A stretch of DNA of 64,000 bases, from the NCBI GenBank assembly GCA_020636045.1, contig JACJYP010000002.1, positions 359,501 through 423,500 of the forward strand, written 5' to 3'. Every line of letters starts with the position of its first letter. Within the stretch, counting starts at the first letter, position 1. A model generated the notes under the pieces. That model was not told where the DNA came from. It ran no database searches and saw only the letters and a program-made list of their open reading frames with translations. Positions 7,358 through 16,271 of this stretch are shown here, piece after piece. The translations under genes were made by a program, and so were the position numbers. This DNA is from Lewinellaceae bacterium. GTDB taxonomy: Bacteria; Bacteroidota; Bacteroidia; Chitinophagales; Saprospiraceae.

Positions 7358-9163
7358 ATGCGACAACTTTCCATTTTGTTCGCCTGCGTATCGATTGCTT
7401 TTTCCCTGCAAGCCCAAACGGGTTGCCCGGGTTGTGTTGTGGATGTTCCGCCGGGCCTGGCGGCCGACACACTGTACATCCAGGACCTGCCGGATGCTGA
7501 AAAAGGAACGTACTACGATCAGGATATTTCTTTCAGAATGCCCATGACCACCACTCCGGTGCATGCAGTGGACAGCACCATCCCTTCCGGCCTGACGATC
7601 TCGAAAATCGAGATCATTACGGTAGAAGGAGTGCCGCCGGGGCTGCACTGGCAACCGAATAAGTGGGTTTTTCAAACGGATACCGAAACGGACGGCTGCG
7701 TAAAATTTTGCGGCACACCTTCCGTATCCGATACGTTTACCATGACTGTTCGCATCAAGGCGACGGTCTTTTTTATCACCCAGGAAGCCACATTCCCCCT
7801 GAAGATCTACATCGCACCGAAAGTCGTGAATACCGACGGCTTCACGATGTCGAACGTCACCGGCTGCGGCTCCACTACCGTGTCCTTTACCAACAATGTG
7901 CCCTCCGGCGGTGTGCCGGGCTTTACCTATGAATGGGACTTTGGCGACGGGACCGTCTACACCGGCGAAAACCCGCCACCGCATTTGTATGAGGCGCCCG
8001 GCGTCTACCCGGTGAAATACCATGCAACCGTTGATACAGCCGGTTTTGTGCTGGAAAGTATCACTGTGCTGGAAGTAGGCTGTGTCGATCAGTTGGGCGT
8101 CGGCAAGCCGGACCTCTACCTGTTGATCAATGATCCGGGCGGAACCGAAGTATTCGATTCTTCTCCGGATGTCGATAATACGCCCCTGCCGTACAATTTT
8201 CCGGTCAATTTACCGCTTGGCAGCGGCAACTATACGCTGGCTGTTTGGGACGAGGATTCCGGCCTGAAGGGTACCGACGATCCCTGTGGTACGATCTCTT
8301 TCAATATCCTGAGCAATGACACCCTGGTTGCCGGCGACCTGACTGTCGTGCTCAATATCGTGCATGAGGTAGATGAGATCATGTCGGTCGACACGGTGAT
8401 CGTGTATCCACAACCGCCGATGCCGTTCATTCAGACGCCGCATGGCTTGAGCGCTTGTGCCGGTGAGGATACAATCCTGCTGGTGTCTTCTGCCGGCGCC
8501 GGCAACCAGTGGTGGCACGACGGAACAGCCATCCCCGGTGCTACGGATTTTATCTACGAACCTTCTGAAAGCGGCTATTTTCAGGTCCAGGTGAATACTT
8601 CCTACGGATGTACCGCTATTTCCGACAGCGTGCTGGTGGAAATACACGACTTGCCGAACCAGCCTGTTTTTGTCAATATCAATAACTCGCTGCGCCTGGC
8701 GGATACCATGTCGCTGCCCGCCAGTTATGCCTTGCAATGGTACAACGGCGACGACCCGATCCCGGGCGCTACAGGATTCCGTTACTGCGCTACTGTCAGC
8801 GGCGACTACGGGTTACAGGTGACCGATCTGGAGACGGGCTGCACCAACTTTTATGCTGCTCCGGTGGTGTACAATCCGGATTTCGATTGTACGGTAGGGC
8901 TTGGCGAGGCACCGCTTGCAGCTTTGGGCATTTTCCCCAATCCAGTATCGGATGTAGTTAATATCCACCTCGATCGTGCATTACAGGGCACGGCGATCTT
9001 GCGCCTTTGGGACGTTACCGGAAGATTGATCGCGACAGATCATGTTGAAGCCGGTACGGACACTCATACCCTGTCATGCGGGCACATTGCCAACGGCTCC
9101 TATCTTTTGGAGATCAGTTCGGGCGATTTCAGGGCGATCGCGCCTTTTGTGGTGCTGCATTAA
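7358..9163 (+). CDS. PKD-domain secreted protein with T9SS sorting domain
   Basis: This 601-aa protein starts at the ATG at 7358 (MRQLSILFACVSIAFSLQAQ, signal peptide); a TTG two codons upstream is less likely. After an N-terminal region similar to the preceding gene comes a PKD domain at about residues 165-230 (VSFTNNV, YEWDFGDGTVYTGENPPPH). Next are a region with CADG/GTISFNI-like beta modules, two Ig-like segments with the QWWHDGTAIPGAT and LQWYNGDDPIPGAT motifs typical of Bacteroidota surface proteins, and a type A sorting domain (about 525-601, LGIFPNPVSDVVNI, LWDVTGRLIAT, IANGSYLLEI). It may form a paralogous pair with the gene just upstream. It is a likely adhesin or matrix protein, with no catalytic site seen. 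It shares a bidirectional terminator with the convergent hydrolase gene. Confidence 0.85.
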   Translation: MRQLSILFACVSIAFSLQAQTGCPGCVVDVPPGLAADTLYIQDLPDAEKGTYYDQDISFRMPMTTTPVHAVDSTIPSGLTISKIEIITVEGVPPGLHWQPNKWVFQTDTETDGCVKFCGTPSVSDTFTMTVRIKATVFFITQEATFPLKIYIAPKVVNTDGFTMSNVTGCGSTTVSFTNNVPSGGVPGFTYEWDFGDGTVYTGENPPPHLYEAPGVYPVKYHATVDTAGFVLESITVLEVGCVDQLGVGKPDLYLLINDPGGTEVFDSSPDVDNTPLPYNFPVNLPLGSGNYTLAVWDEDSGLKGTDDPCGTISFNILSNDTLVAGDLTVVLNIVHEVDEIMSVDTVIVYPQPPMPFIQTPHGLSACAGEDTILLVSSAGAGNQWWHDGTAIPGATDFIYEPSESGYFQVQVNTSYGCTAISDSVLVEIHDLPNQPVFVNINNSLRLADTMSLPASYALQWYNGDDPIPGATGFRYCATVSGDYGLQVTDLETGCTNFYAAPVVYNPDFDCTVGLGEAPLAALGIFPNPVSDVVNIHLDRALQGTAILRLWDVTGRLIATDHVEAGTDTHTLSCGHIANGSYLLEISSGDFRAIAPFVVLH

Positions 9164-9174
9164 GGCGGTTTCCC

Positions 9175-9226
9175 GTAAAAAAATGAAGCGGCCGCACCCG
9201 GAATCCGGGTGCGGCCGCATTTTTTA
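9175..9226. terminator. Bidirectional intrinsic terminator
   Basis: A 14-bp perfect GC-rich stem (9188-9201 with 9205-9218) is flanked by an A-tract (9177-9183) and a T-tract (9220-9225). It sits between convergent genes ending at 9163 (+) and 9246 (-). Confidence 0.9.
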
Positions 9227-9245
9227 GAAGATCGCGTGAAAAACG

Positions 9246-10820
9246 TTATTCCAGGATCACCTTTTTGGTAATGATGCCTTCGCGGAAGGCTATTTTGGCA
9301 AAGTAAACGCCTGGAGCCATGCCGTCGCGGCGTATGGTGAACAGGCTTGCATTTACACCCTGGAATGTGCGAATGGTGCGGCCCGACAGGTCGATCAGTT
9401 CAACGGCAAGGATCAGGTTTTCATCTTTTGCCATGAAGTTGATATCCGTTTTGGTCGGGTTGGGCATGACGCTGACGATCGATCCGTCGCGGATCAGTTC
9501 ATCCGTGCTGACGGAAACGCCCGGGCAGTCAAGACCGAGCGCGCGGCAAGCGCGGGGGGCAAAGAACTCCATGATCGTGTCGATATTAGAACGGGCTGTA
9601 GTGCCGTTGGTGCTGCAATCCAGTTGTACGATCATTCCAGTTGGTAATTGCTGAGAGGGTACGAAGCCGTTCCATTCCCAGGGGGCGGAATCATCTTCCG
9701 GACGCAGGAGCGGGTAAAAACCTTCCGAGCCGCCGTTGATCGTGCGTGCATACACCGAAAGCGGGTCATTGAGCAATCCGCCGAAGGAGAATACATCGTT
9801 GTTGCCCAGTTGGTCCTGGATCGGCTGCACGCCACAGGAGCCCGTCACGTTTACCACAGCATAGTTAAAGCCAGGCACGATCACCGTGCCATCGCCACAG
9901 GGGGCATAAGGATCCGAAGGCGTGTGAAGAGAGACGATCGGAGGCGTATTGGCATCGAGCCATGCCTTGTCGCCAAGGGCGCCGCCGAGGTTCACTGCCA
10001 GGTTAAAATCGGAAGAATAACCCGGGTGATTTTGCACATACAGCGTATCGCCAACGGGATAGCCGGTCTGGGAAGCGTACAGGGCATCCACGATTCCGGG
10101 CGCTGCCTGAACACCGTAAGGATCGCCGTTGTAGGCTTCAATGATCATCGGTATGCCGCTGATCTTGAATTTGTCGGGCTCGGAAGTATTCAGGATCTCG
10201 CTATACTGGTCGAGAGCGGCTGAATTGAGCGACAGGTAGCCTCCCGTACCCTGGCCGAATACGGCGATACGGTTGGGATCGATCTTGTATGGGTTGTCTA
10301 GTTCAGCAACCGATTTGCGGAAGAAACGGATGCAGGTGCGCACATCCTGAACCCCGCGGTAAGCGGCATTGATCAGGGTAAAGCGGCGCTGCAATTCATT
10401 GTCGAGGTCGGGGCGCCAGCCCAGGCGGTATTCGATGGAAGCGACCACATAGCCCATTTTGGCGAGGCGGGTGCACATTTCAACTGCTGCCGAGTCGGTA
10501 CGAAGTCCGCCGCAGGCGCCGTTAACGCTCAGCATGGTCGCCGGGTTGATCCAGGGCAGGAAGTTGCCCGTGTGGCAGAAAATGATCAGCGGGCGTTCTG
10601 TCTCCGTATCACCGACAGGCTGATAAATATCCATGGCCAGGGGCTGGCGGACTGTATGACCGGCGGTCGCAATGGTCAGTACGGTAAAGTTGGACCCGTA
10701 TGCTGCGGTGGAAGTGGTCGTCTGGGTAAAGACTTCATCCAGGTAGCGGTAGGGCTGAGCGCTCAGGTTCATACCGAACGCCATGAGTGTAAACAAAAGC
10801 AGGCAAGCACATTTTTTCAT
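9246..10820 (-). CDS. Secreted alpha/beta-hydrolase-fold protein with T9SS sorting domain, nucleophile Ser replaced by Gly
   Basis: This 524-aa protein starts at the ATG at 10820 (MKKCACLLLFTLMAFGMNLSAQ, signal peptide). The longer open frame to 10910 would overlap the upstream gene and adds no signal. It has the N-terminal layout of a carboxylesterase or BD-FAE-like hydrolase: PLIIFCHTGNF (oxyanion region, about 78-87), VVASIEYRLGW and the long helix before the nucleophile elbow. The elbow reads FGQGTGG, so the expected GxSxG serine at about residue 191 is glycine. The C-terminal 80 residues form a T9SS sorting domain (VMPNPTKTDINF, LIDLSGRTIRTF, APGVYFAKI). It lies 55 bp downstream of a TonB-dependent receptor on the same strand and is probably in one operon with it. 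It may be a binding protein rather than an esterase. Confidence 0.82.
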   Translation of the reverse strand: MKKCACLLLFTLMAFGMNLSAQPYRYLDEVFTQTTTSTAAYGSNFTVLTIATAGHTVRQPLAMDIYQPVGDTETERPLIIFCHTGNFLPWINPATMLSVNGACGGLRTDSAAVEMCTRLAKMGYVVASIEYRLGWRPDLDNELQRRFTLINAAYRGVQDVRTCIRFFRKSVAELDNPYKIDPNRIAVFGQGTGGYLSLNSAALDQYSEILNTSEPDKFKISGIPMIIEAYNGDPYGVQAAPGIVDALYASQTGYPVGDTLYVQNHPGYSSDFNLAVNLGGALGDKAWLDANTPPIVSLHTPSDPYAPCGDGTVIVPGFNYAVVNVTGSCGVQPIQDQLGNNDVFSFGGLLNDPLSVYARTINGGSEGFYPLLRPEDDSAPWEWNGFVPSQQLPTGMIVQLDCSTNGTTARSNIDTIMEFFAPRACRALGLDCPGVSVSTDELIRDGSIVSVMPNPTKTDINFMAKDENLILAVELIDLSGRTIRTFQGVNASLFTIRRDGMAPGVYFAKIAFREGIITKKVILE

Positions 10821-10875
10821 AAGAAAACAGTTTTGTTGTGTGGTATTGTGTACAGGATATGATGATGGTTCACTG

Positions 10876-13686
10876 TTATTTTTTCCGGAAATCGTACAGC
10901 AGGCTGACATAAGCCATACGGCCGATGCGCGGGCCTCCGTAAGTCTGGAATTGCTTGTTGTTCAGCAAGTTGGCGGCGCCAACCTTGATCGTCGTATTCC
11001 AGCGGGCAATCGTGCAGTTGACCTGGGCGTCGAGCAGATCGTAGGTCGGGATGTCGCCGGTAAACTGCGGAGAACCCTCGAATATAAAGCCCTGTATCCA
11101 CTTGTAAGTGATGTTGAATCCCCAGGTGTTTTTACCCACCAGGGTCAGGTCACGCGCTGAAAAGCCGACGTTGAACTTGTTTTCGGGTGTATTAAAAGCA
11201 GGGATGATCGGATCGTCCAATTTGGTATTGAGCCTGTTCCAGGAGTAATTTCCCTGGATCATGAAGTAATTAGCAAAGTAGAAGTTCATGCCGATGGACA
11301 TGCCCTGCGTCGTGACCGTGTTTTGAGAGTTTGCGGCCACCCGATATACCCGGAGACGGCTGTATTCGGGTCCGAAGAACCCGATCGGCACGTCGATGCC
11401 GAGGTTGTAGCCGATGAAATCGGTGTAAATGCTGTAATAATAGCCGAGATCGACGTACAGGCGGTCGAAAAGAGTGGTCCGGATACCGGCCTCCATCGTT
11501 TTTACTTTTTCCGGCTGGATGGGGTCCACGTTGAAGTACTGCAGTACGGCAACGCTGGCTCCCGGCAGGCGCCGGTATTCGTTGAACGACTCGATGGTAA
11601 TGAGACTGTCGAAACCGTCGATATTGCCCACCAATCGCGCGCGGCCGACATTCAGGTTGAGGTACTGGTCGGTCAGCGTGGGGTTGCGGATAGCGCTGGA
11701 AAAAGATGCCCGCAGGAAAGTATTTGCTTTGGGATTCCACACGACCGAAGCGGCAGGCGTTGCCAGCAGATCGAAATTCTGGTTTTTATCGAGGCGCAAC
11801 GCAGCGTTCAACTTGAATTTGCCGAAAGTCCGCTCCACGCCGGTATAGGCGCCTACCTCCCAGTTGGTGATACTCACACCCGAGGTGTCCTTGAAAATGG
11901 TGCCGTCAGAATTGGGCCGGTAAAACCTGCTGTTGGCGCCCACGACCCAGCGATCGAGGAACGTGGGGGTAAAGGTGTATTCACCGTGCATGTGATACAA
12001 GGCGGATTTGTCGTAAAACAGCGTGCCGCCTTCCTCGGCATTCGATTTGCGCGAAGTGATCGCATCGAACAGCGAATCAAAGCGGGCGGTACCGGGAGCG
12101 AAATAATCAAGCGTAGGGTTGAATCCCAGCGGGTTGCCTTTATTGGCGTACGTTTCCGCCTGCCGGTGCCATTCCACCATCGAATCGCGGTACACATCGA
12201 GCCATTGGATGAGGCCCAGGGTGTCGTTGATATCCGGATAGTTAAGCGGCTGCATCTTTCCGAAGTACACATATCCGAGTTGCTGGCTGGTCCACCAGCG
12301 CTCATAGTCTTCCGCCCAGCGGCTGTTGTCCTTGGAGGCTTCCTGCAGTTTCAGCGCAGTAAAATAAGGGTCGAACGAATCGCCGGCGTCTTCATTGGTC
12401 GCGTAGGCGCGGATGAAGAATTTGTCCGTTTTCCTGAATTCGATGCGGTTCTGGAAAAATTTTATGCCGCGCAGACTGAAACGGTTGTCTCCCTGATACA
12501 CCGTGGTACCGGTGCCGTAACTCGATGAAATGATCAGTTCCGGCGACTCGAAGTCTTTGTCCGGCTGGGTACGAAAATGGAGTGCGACGTTTGTTTTCAG
12601 GTTTCGGGTATCGTAATCCACCAGATCGACCTCGCGGTAGCCCGTGCGGTGATAGATGCCGATCCCGGCGCGGGTATTGTTCCACCAGCTGTTGGAGGAA
12701 GCGTCAAGGCGGGGCAGGTATTCGTCACCGTAGATGTTGACGGCGTCGTAGCGTCCCGGATTTTCACTCGTGGTGAAATAGTAACCGCCCGACTGCGTGC
12801 CCGTCACCGGGTCGTAGTTGTCGGCTTCCCAGTCGTTGGCGCTGAGATAGAAAAAGTTGATTTTGGCGGCCACCCACTCTTTTCCCGCCTTGTTGCGCAG
12901 CGCGCCGGCCCAGCGTACCGCCCCTTCATACAGGCTGCGTTCGCCCGTTTTCAGTGATAGAGCCAACCCTTTGTTGAGAAAAGGATTTTTTGTTTCCATG
13001 GAGATCACGCCGTTGAAGGCATTCGGGCCGTAAAAAGCGGAACTGGCCCCCTGTATGAGGTCCACTTTCAGCACGTCGAGATCGCTGGAGCCGAGGAAAT
13101 TTCCAAGTGAAAAGTTGAGGCCCGGCGCCTGGTTGTCCACGCCGTCGATGATCTGGAGCGAGCGCACCGGGCTGGTTGAGTTGAATCCGCGCGTATTGAT
13201 GATCGTGAATCCAAGGGAGGCCGTGGTCAGGTCGACACCCTTCAGATTGCCAAGGCCGTTGTAGAAACTGACGGCCGCGGTTTCGCGGATGGCAATGGCG
13301 TCCATGTTTTCTACGGTCAGCGGGGCTGCCTTTTGTTTGTCGTCGATGCGCTGGCCTTTTACTACGGTTTCCGCGATCACGATGGAGCCCGGCGCCAGCC
13401 GCACGACAATACGTTCTTCACTGGTGATTTCGATATCCTGCGGGGTATAACCGGTATAGGCGAACTTGACGGTCACCGGCAGGGCATCCACCTGAAGATG
13501 GAATTCGCCGTTGTAATCTGTGATGGCGCCGCCACCGCCCTGTATGGCTACTGCTGCACCGATCAGTTCTTCTCCGCTCTCGCCATCTACTACCTTTCCG
13601 CGCAGGGTGATCTGGGCAAAACCGGTGACACTGCCAAATAGCATGCACAAGAGACTGAAAATCAAAAATTTGTTGAGTTGCTTCAT
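10876..13686 (-). CDS. TonB-dependent outer-membrane receptor with carboxypeptidase-regulatory N domain
   Basis: This 936-aa protein has a signal peptide ending in GFAQ, a CarboxypepD_reg-like beta domain (about 28-112, GKVVDGESGEELIGAAVAIQG, DYNGEFHL), a TonB plug (about 118-235, with RGFNSTSPVRSLQIIDGVDNQAPG and LDVLKVDLIQGASSAFYGPNAFNGVISMETKNP), and a long beta-barrel ending in VSLLYDFRKK with a terminal aromatic. Such receptors import siderophores, oligosaccharides or peptides with energy from TonB-ExbBD. The layout is SusC-like, but no SusD partner lies next to it. The secreted alpha/beta-hydrolase-fold protein follows directly and may be its surface partner. The substrate cannot be told from sequence. 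A TAGTTTTG -7 box lies at 13718-13711. Confidence 0.92.
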   Translation of the reverse strand: MKQLNKFLIFSLLCMLFGSVTGFAQITLRGKVVDGESGEELIGAAVAIQGGGGAITDYNGEFHLQVDALPVTVKFAYTGYTPQDIEITSEERIVVRLAPGSIVIAETVVKGQRIDDKQKAAPLTVENMDAIAIRETAAVSFYNGLGNLKGVDLTTASLGFTIINTRGFNSTSPVRSLQIIDGVDNQAPGLNFSLGNFLGSSDLDVLKVDLIQGASSAFYGPNAFNGVISMETKNPFLNKGLALSLKTGERSLYEGAVRWAGALRNKAGKEWVAAKINFFYLSANDWEADNYDPVTGTQSGGYYFTTSENPGRYDAVNIYGDEYLPRLDASSNSWWNNTRAGIGIYHRTGYREVDLVDYDTRNLKTNVALHFRTQPDKDFESPELIISSSYGTGTTVYQGDNRFSLRGIKFFQNRIEFRKTDKFFIRAYATNEDAGDSFDPYFTALKLQEASKDNSRWAEDYERWWTSQQLGYVYFGKMQPLNYPDINDTLGLIQWLDVYRDSMVEWHRQAETYANKGNPLGFNPTLDYFAPGTARFDSLFDAITSRKSNAEEGGTLFYDKSALYHMHGEYTFTPTFLDRWVVGANSRFYRPNSDGTIFKDTSGVSITNWEVGAYTGVERTFGKFKLNAALRLDKNQNFDLLATPAASVVWNPKANTFLRASFSSAIRNPTLTDQYLNLNVGRARLVGNIDGFDSLITIESFNEYRRLPGASVAVLQYFNVDPIQPEKVKTMEAGIRTTLFDRLYVDLGYYYSIYTDFIGYNLGIDVPIGFFGPEYSRLRVYRVAANSQNTVTTQGMSIGMNFYFANYFMIQGNYSWNRLNTKLDDPIIPAFNTPENKFNVGFSARDLTLVGKNTWGFNITYKWIQGFIFEGSPQFTGDIPTYDLLDAQVNCTIARWNTTIKVGAANLLNNKQFQTYGGPRIGRMAYVSLLYDFRKK

Positions 13687-13710
13687 ACGGGTGTAAGATT
13701 AATTTTCAGA

Positions 13711-13718
13711 CAAAACTA
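13711..13718 (-). promoter_or_regulatory. -7 box of the TonB-dependent receptor operon
   Basis: On the minus strand TAGTTTTG exactly matches TAnnTTTG and lies about 25 nt before the ATG at 13686. The upstream TTTT about 20 nt away is a weak -33 element. Confidence 0.55.
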
Positions 13719-13876
13719 TTTAAAACAGCGTCAATTCTAAAACCCTGTTTGCTTTGCAAAAAAAGAAATAAAATTTGATTCCAAATGGAAAATGCGCTTT
13801 TTCCGAAAAAGCCGACAAAAAGTAGCGGTAATCAGGGAAATGCCTTTTGCGGTAACGCCAGCTGCGCCCGAGGTGC

Positions 13877-14557
13877 TCATTTTTCCTGGCGCAGCACGTA
13901 TCCCTGCCCGAAAAGCGTATGTATGAGTTTGGTGTCGAATCCCTTGTCGACCTTGTTCCGCAGGTAATTGACGTACACTTCAATAACGTTGGTGCCCGTG
14001 TCGAAATCGACATCCCAGACTTTCTCCGCGATCTCGGTTTTTGACAGCACCCTGCCGGGGTTGCGCATGAAAAATTCCAGCAGGGAAAATTCCCTCGGAG
14101 TGAGGGGAATGGCGCGTTCGCTGCGGTGTACGGTTTTGCTGTCGAGATCCTGTTCCAGGTCGGCAAATTTGAGGATATTCTCCGGCTTGAAGGCCTCAAC
14201 GGGCCTGCGCGCCAGGGCCTTTACACGGGCGATGAATTCACGGAACTCAAAAGGTTTGCTCAAATAGTCGTCAGCGCCTGCTTCCAGTCCTGCCACCTTA
14301 TCGTCGGTGTGGCCGAGCGCCGAAAGCAGGAGAAACGGAGTTTTGATCCCCTTATCGCGGAGGCGGCGGCACAGTTCGAGACCGCTGATCCCCGGCATAA
14401 TGATGTCGGAGACGATGACCTCATAACTGTTTTCACTGGCCAGGCGCCAGCCGGAAAGGCCGTCGGTGGCAGTATCCACTTTCCAGTTTTGCTCTTCCAG
14501 TCCCTGCCTGAGCGACTGGATGGTTTTGATCTCGTCTTCGATCAGCAAAATATGCAT
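13877..14557 (-). CDS. OmpR/PhoB-family DNA-binding response regulator
   Basis: This 226-aa protein starts at the ATG at 14557 (MHILLIEDE). Upstream in-frame starts would extend through the promoter region and lack family similarity. The receiver domain covers about 1-120, with E7/D8, the phospho-acceptor D51 (VSDIIMPG) and K101 (LSKPFEF). The winged-helix output domain covers about 130-226 (LTPREFSLLEFFMRNPGRVLSKTEIAEKVW ... TNVIEVYVNYLRNKVDKGFDTKLIHTLFGQGYVLR). It has no kinase gene next to it. An orphan kinase lies 15 kb away at 29965-30954. It resembles the RprY/CopR type common in Bacteroidota. It is divergent from the adenylate cyclase gene. Confidence 0.93.
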   Translation of the reverse strand: MHILLIEDEIKTIQSLRQGLEEQNWKVDTATDGLSGWRLASENSYEVIVSDIIMPGISGLELCRRLRDKGIKTPFLLLSALGHTDDKVAGLEAGADDYLSKPFEFREFIARVKALARRPVEAFKPENILKFADLEQDLDSKTVHRSERAIPLTPREFSLLEFFMRNPGRVLSKTEIAEKVWDVDFDTGTNVIEVYVNYLRNKVDKGFDTKLIHTLFGQGYVLRQEK

Positions 14558-14690
14558 GCGGCGAAAATACGGCACAAAGCGTTTATGCCGGGCCAATACA
14601 AAACGACAATAATTTGGCAACATACTTGCTTTCCATGTTAAAAACATCTGATCTTCGCAGCGCATGACCAATGCAACATCTGCCCATACT

Positions 14691-16262
14691 ATGATGAAAA
14701 CATTCTTTTTTTTGCTGACTTTCCTCTCGGCCCTGTGCTTGCCGGGAATTGCCGGAGGGCAGTCGAGCCGTATTCAGCAACTGGAAACAGAGATGCGCGC
14801 CGCCTCCGGGCAGGAGCGCGTCGAGAAACTGATCGCCCTGGCGGATGCCTGCATTCAGGCCGGCGACTACGACAAAGCGAGCAACTGGGCCGACGAAGCC
14901 GGTAATTTTGCCAAGCGCCTGCGCCTGCCCGCGCTTCGTGCGGCTGCGCTCAACCGCGAAGGGAAGGCTCTGATGCTTCGCGGAAAGCGGAAGGCCGATT
15001 CCCGCTTTGAGCAAAGTCTCGATATTCTGCGCTCTATCAACAGCGGCGATAAAAGCCTTGCGATGGACAACCTCGAGAATATGAGGATCATCGCTCAACG
15101 CGCGGGCAAGGAAAAAGACGTAGCCTACATCAACGAACAGATCGCACGGCTCAACAACCAGCTGGTGACACAACTGCCTCAGGTGCAGGCGCCTGCGCCG
15201 GTCACGCGCCAGGAACTGGATAAAGAGATCGGCGCCTTGCAGAAAGAGATCGCCCGGCAGCAGGCGCGTATGCCCGGCGGCAAAGTGAACGCTGCCGAGA
15301 TGGAGCGGCAAAACCAGGAGTTGCAGGCACAACTCGCCGAGCGTGAAGCGCAGATCGACCAGATGACGGAAGATCAGATGAAAACATCCATGCTGCTCAT
15401 GCAGCAGCGCTACATGCTCGATTCCGTTGTTTTCCGCGCCAGCCTCGACTCTCTTTCCGTGGCCAACTGGAACCTCGCGCTGCGTGAGGCGGAAACCAAT
15501 CGCAAGTTTTATATCGCTGCCATTGCTGCGCTGCTGATCCTCGCGGGCGGTTCGCTGTACAGCTTCCTGCGCACACGGCAGCATGCAAAAGTGCTCGAAG
15601 GCAAAAACGAAGTGATCAAGGAAGAGCAGCGGCGTTCGGAAAATCTGCTGCTAAACATCCTGCCTTCGCTCGTGGCCGACGAACTGAAGAAAAATGGCCA
15701 CACCAACGCGCGCTATTTCGAAGATGTCAGCGTATTGTTCGCCGATTTCGTCGGATTCAGCAAGATCGCCGAGCAACTCAAGCCGCAGCAACTCGTGACC
15801 GAACTCGATACGGCTTTCAAAGCCTTCGATGCGATCATAGCCAAACACCAACTGGAAAAGATCAAAACCATCGGCGATGCCTACATGTGTGCAGGCGGGC
15901 TGCCCAACGGCGGTGGAAGTCAGATGCGCAATATGATCGACGCCGCGCGGGAAATGCAGCAGTGGCTGACCGACTGGAACAAGCAACGCCAGGAACAGGG
16001 CCTGCCGCGCTTCGATGCGCGCATCGGTATTCACCGCGGCCCGGTCGTCGCAGGGGTGGTGGGATCCAAAAAGTTCGCCTTCGATATCTGGGGCGATACG
16101 GTGAACATTGCGGCGCGTGTTGAGCAGGCCGGTGAAGGCGGCAAGATCAACATCTCCGGCGAGGCGTACGAGGTGATCAAATCATACGTCGATTGCCAAT
16201 ATCGTGGCAAGATCGCCGCCAAGAACAAGGGCGAGATCGATATGTATTTTGTTGAAAATTAA
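14691..16262 (+). CDS. Membrane-bound class III adenylate cyclase with TPR-like sensor region
   Basis: This 523-aa protein is read from ATG 14691 (MMKTFFFLLTFLSALCLPGIAGGQ, signal peptide); an ATG nine codons earlier is less likely. After export there is a TPR/helical repeat region (about 25-150), a coiled coil (about 165-245), one transmembrane helix (FYIAAIAALLILAGGSLYSFL) and a cytoplasmic catalytic domain. The domain has both metal-binding aspartates (VLFADFVGFS and TIGDAYMCAGG), the adenine-selecting Lys in EKIKTIGD, the matching Asp in FDIWGDTVN, and transition-state Asn/Arg (NIAARVE). Lys and Asp at these positions predict ATP rather than GTP as substrate. The helical region probably senses periplasmic or protein signals. 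It is divergent from the response-regulator gene. Confidence 0.92.
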   Translation: MMKTFFFLLTFLSALCLPGIAGGQSSRIQQLETEMRAASGQERVEKLIALADACIQAGDYDKASNWADEAGNFAKRLRLPALRAAALNREGKALMLRGKRKADSRFEQSLDILRSINSGDKSLAMDNLENMRIIAQRAGKEKDVAYINEQIARLNNQLVTQLPQVQAPAPVTRQELDKEIGALQKEIARQQARMPGGKVNAAEMERQNQELQAQLAEREAQIDQMTEDQMKTSMLLMQQRYMLDSVVFRASLDSLSVANWNLALREAETNRKFYIAAIAALLILAGGSLYSFLRTRQHAKVLEGKNEVIKEEQRRSENLLLNILPSLVADELKKNGHTNARYFEDVSVLFADFVGFSKIAEQLKPQQLVTELDTAFKAFDAIIAKHQLEKIKTIGDAYMCAGGLPNGGGSQMRNMIDAAREMQQWLTDWNKQRQEQGLPRFDARIGIHRGPVVAGVVGSKKFAFDIWGDTVNIAARVEQAGEGGKINISGEAYEVIKSYVDCQYRGKIAAKNKGEIDMYFVEN

Positions 16263-16271
16263 GGCCGGAAC

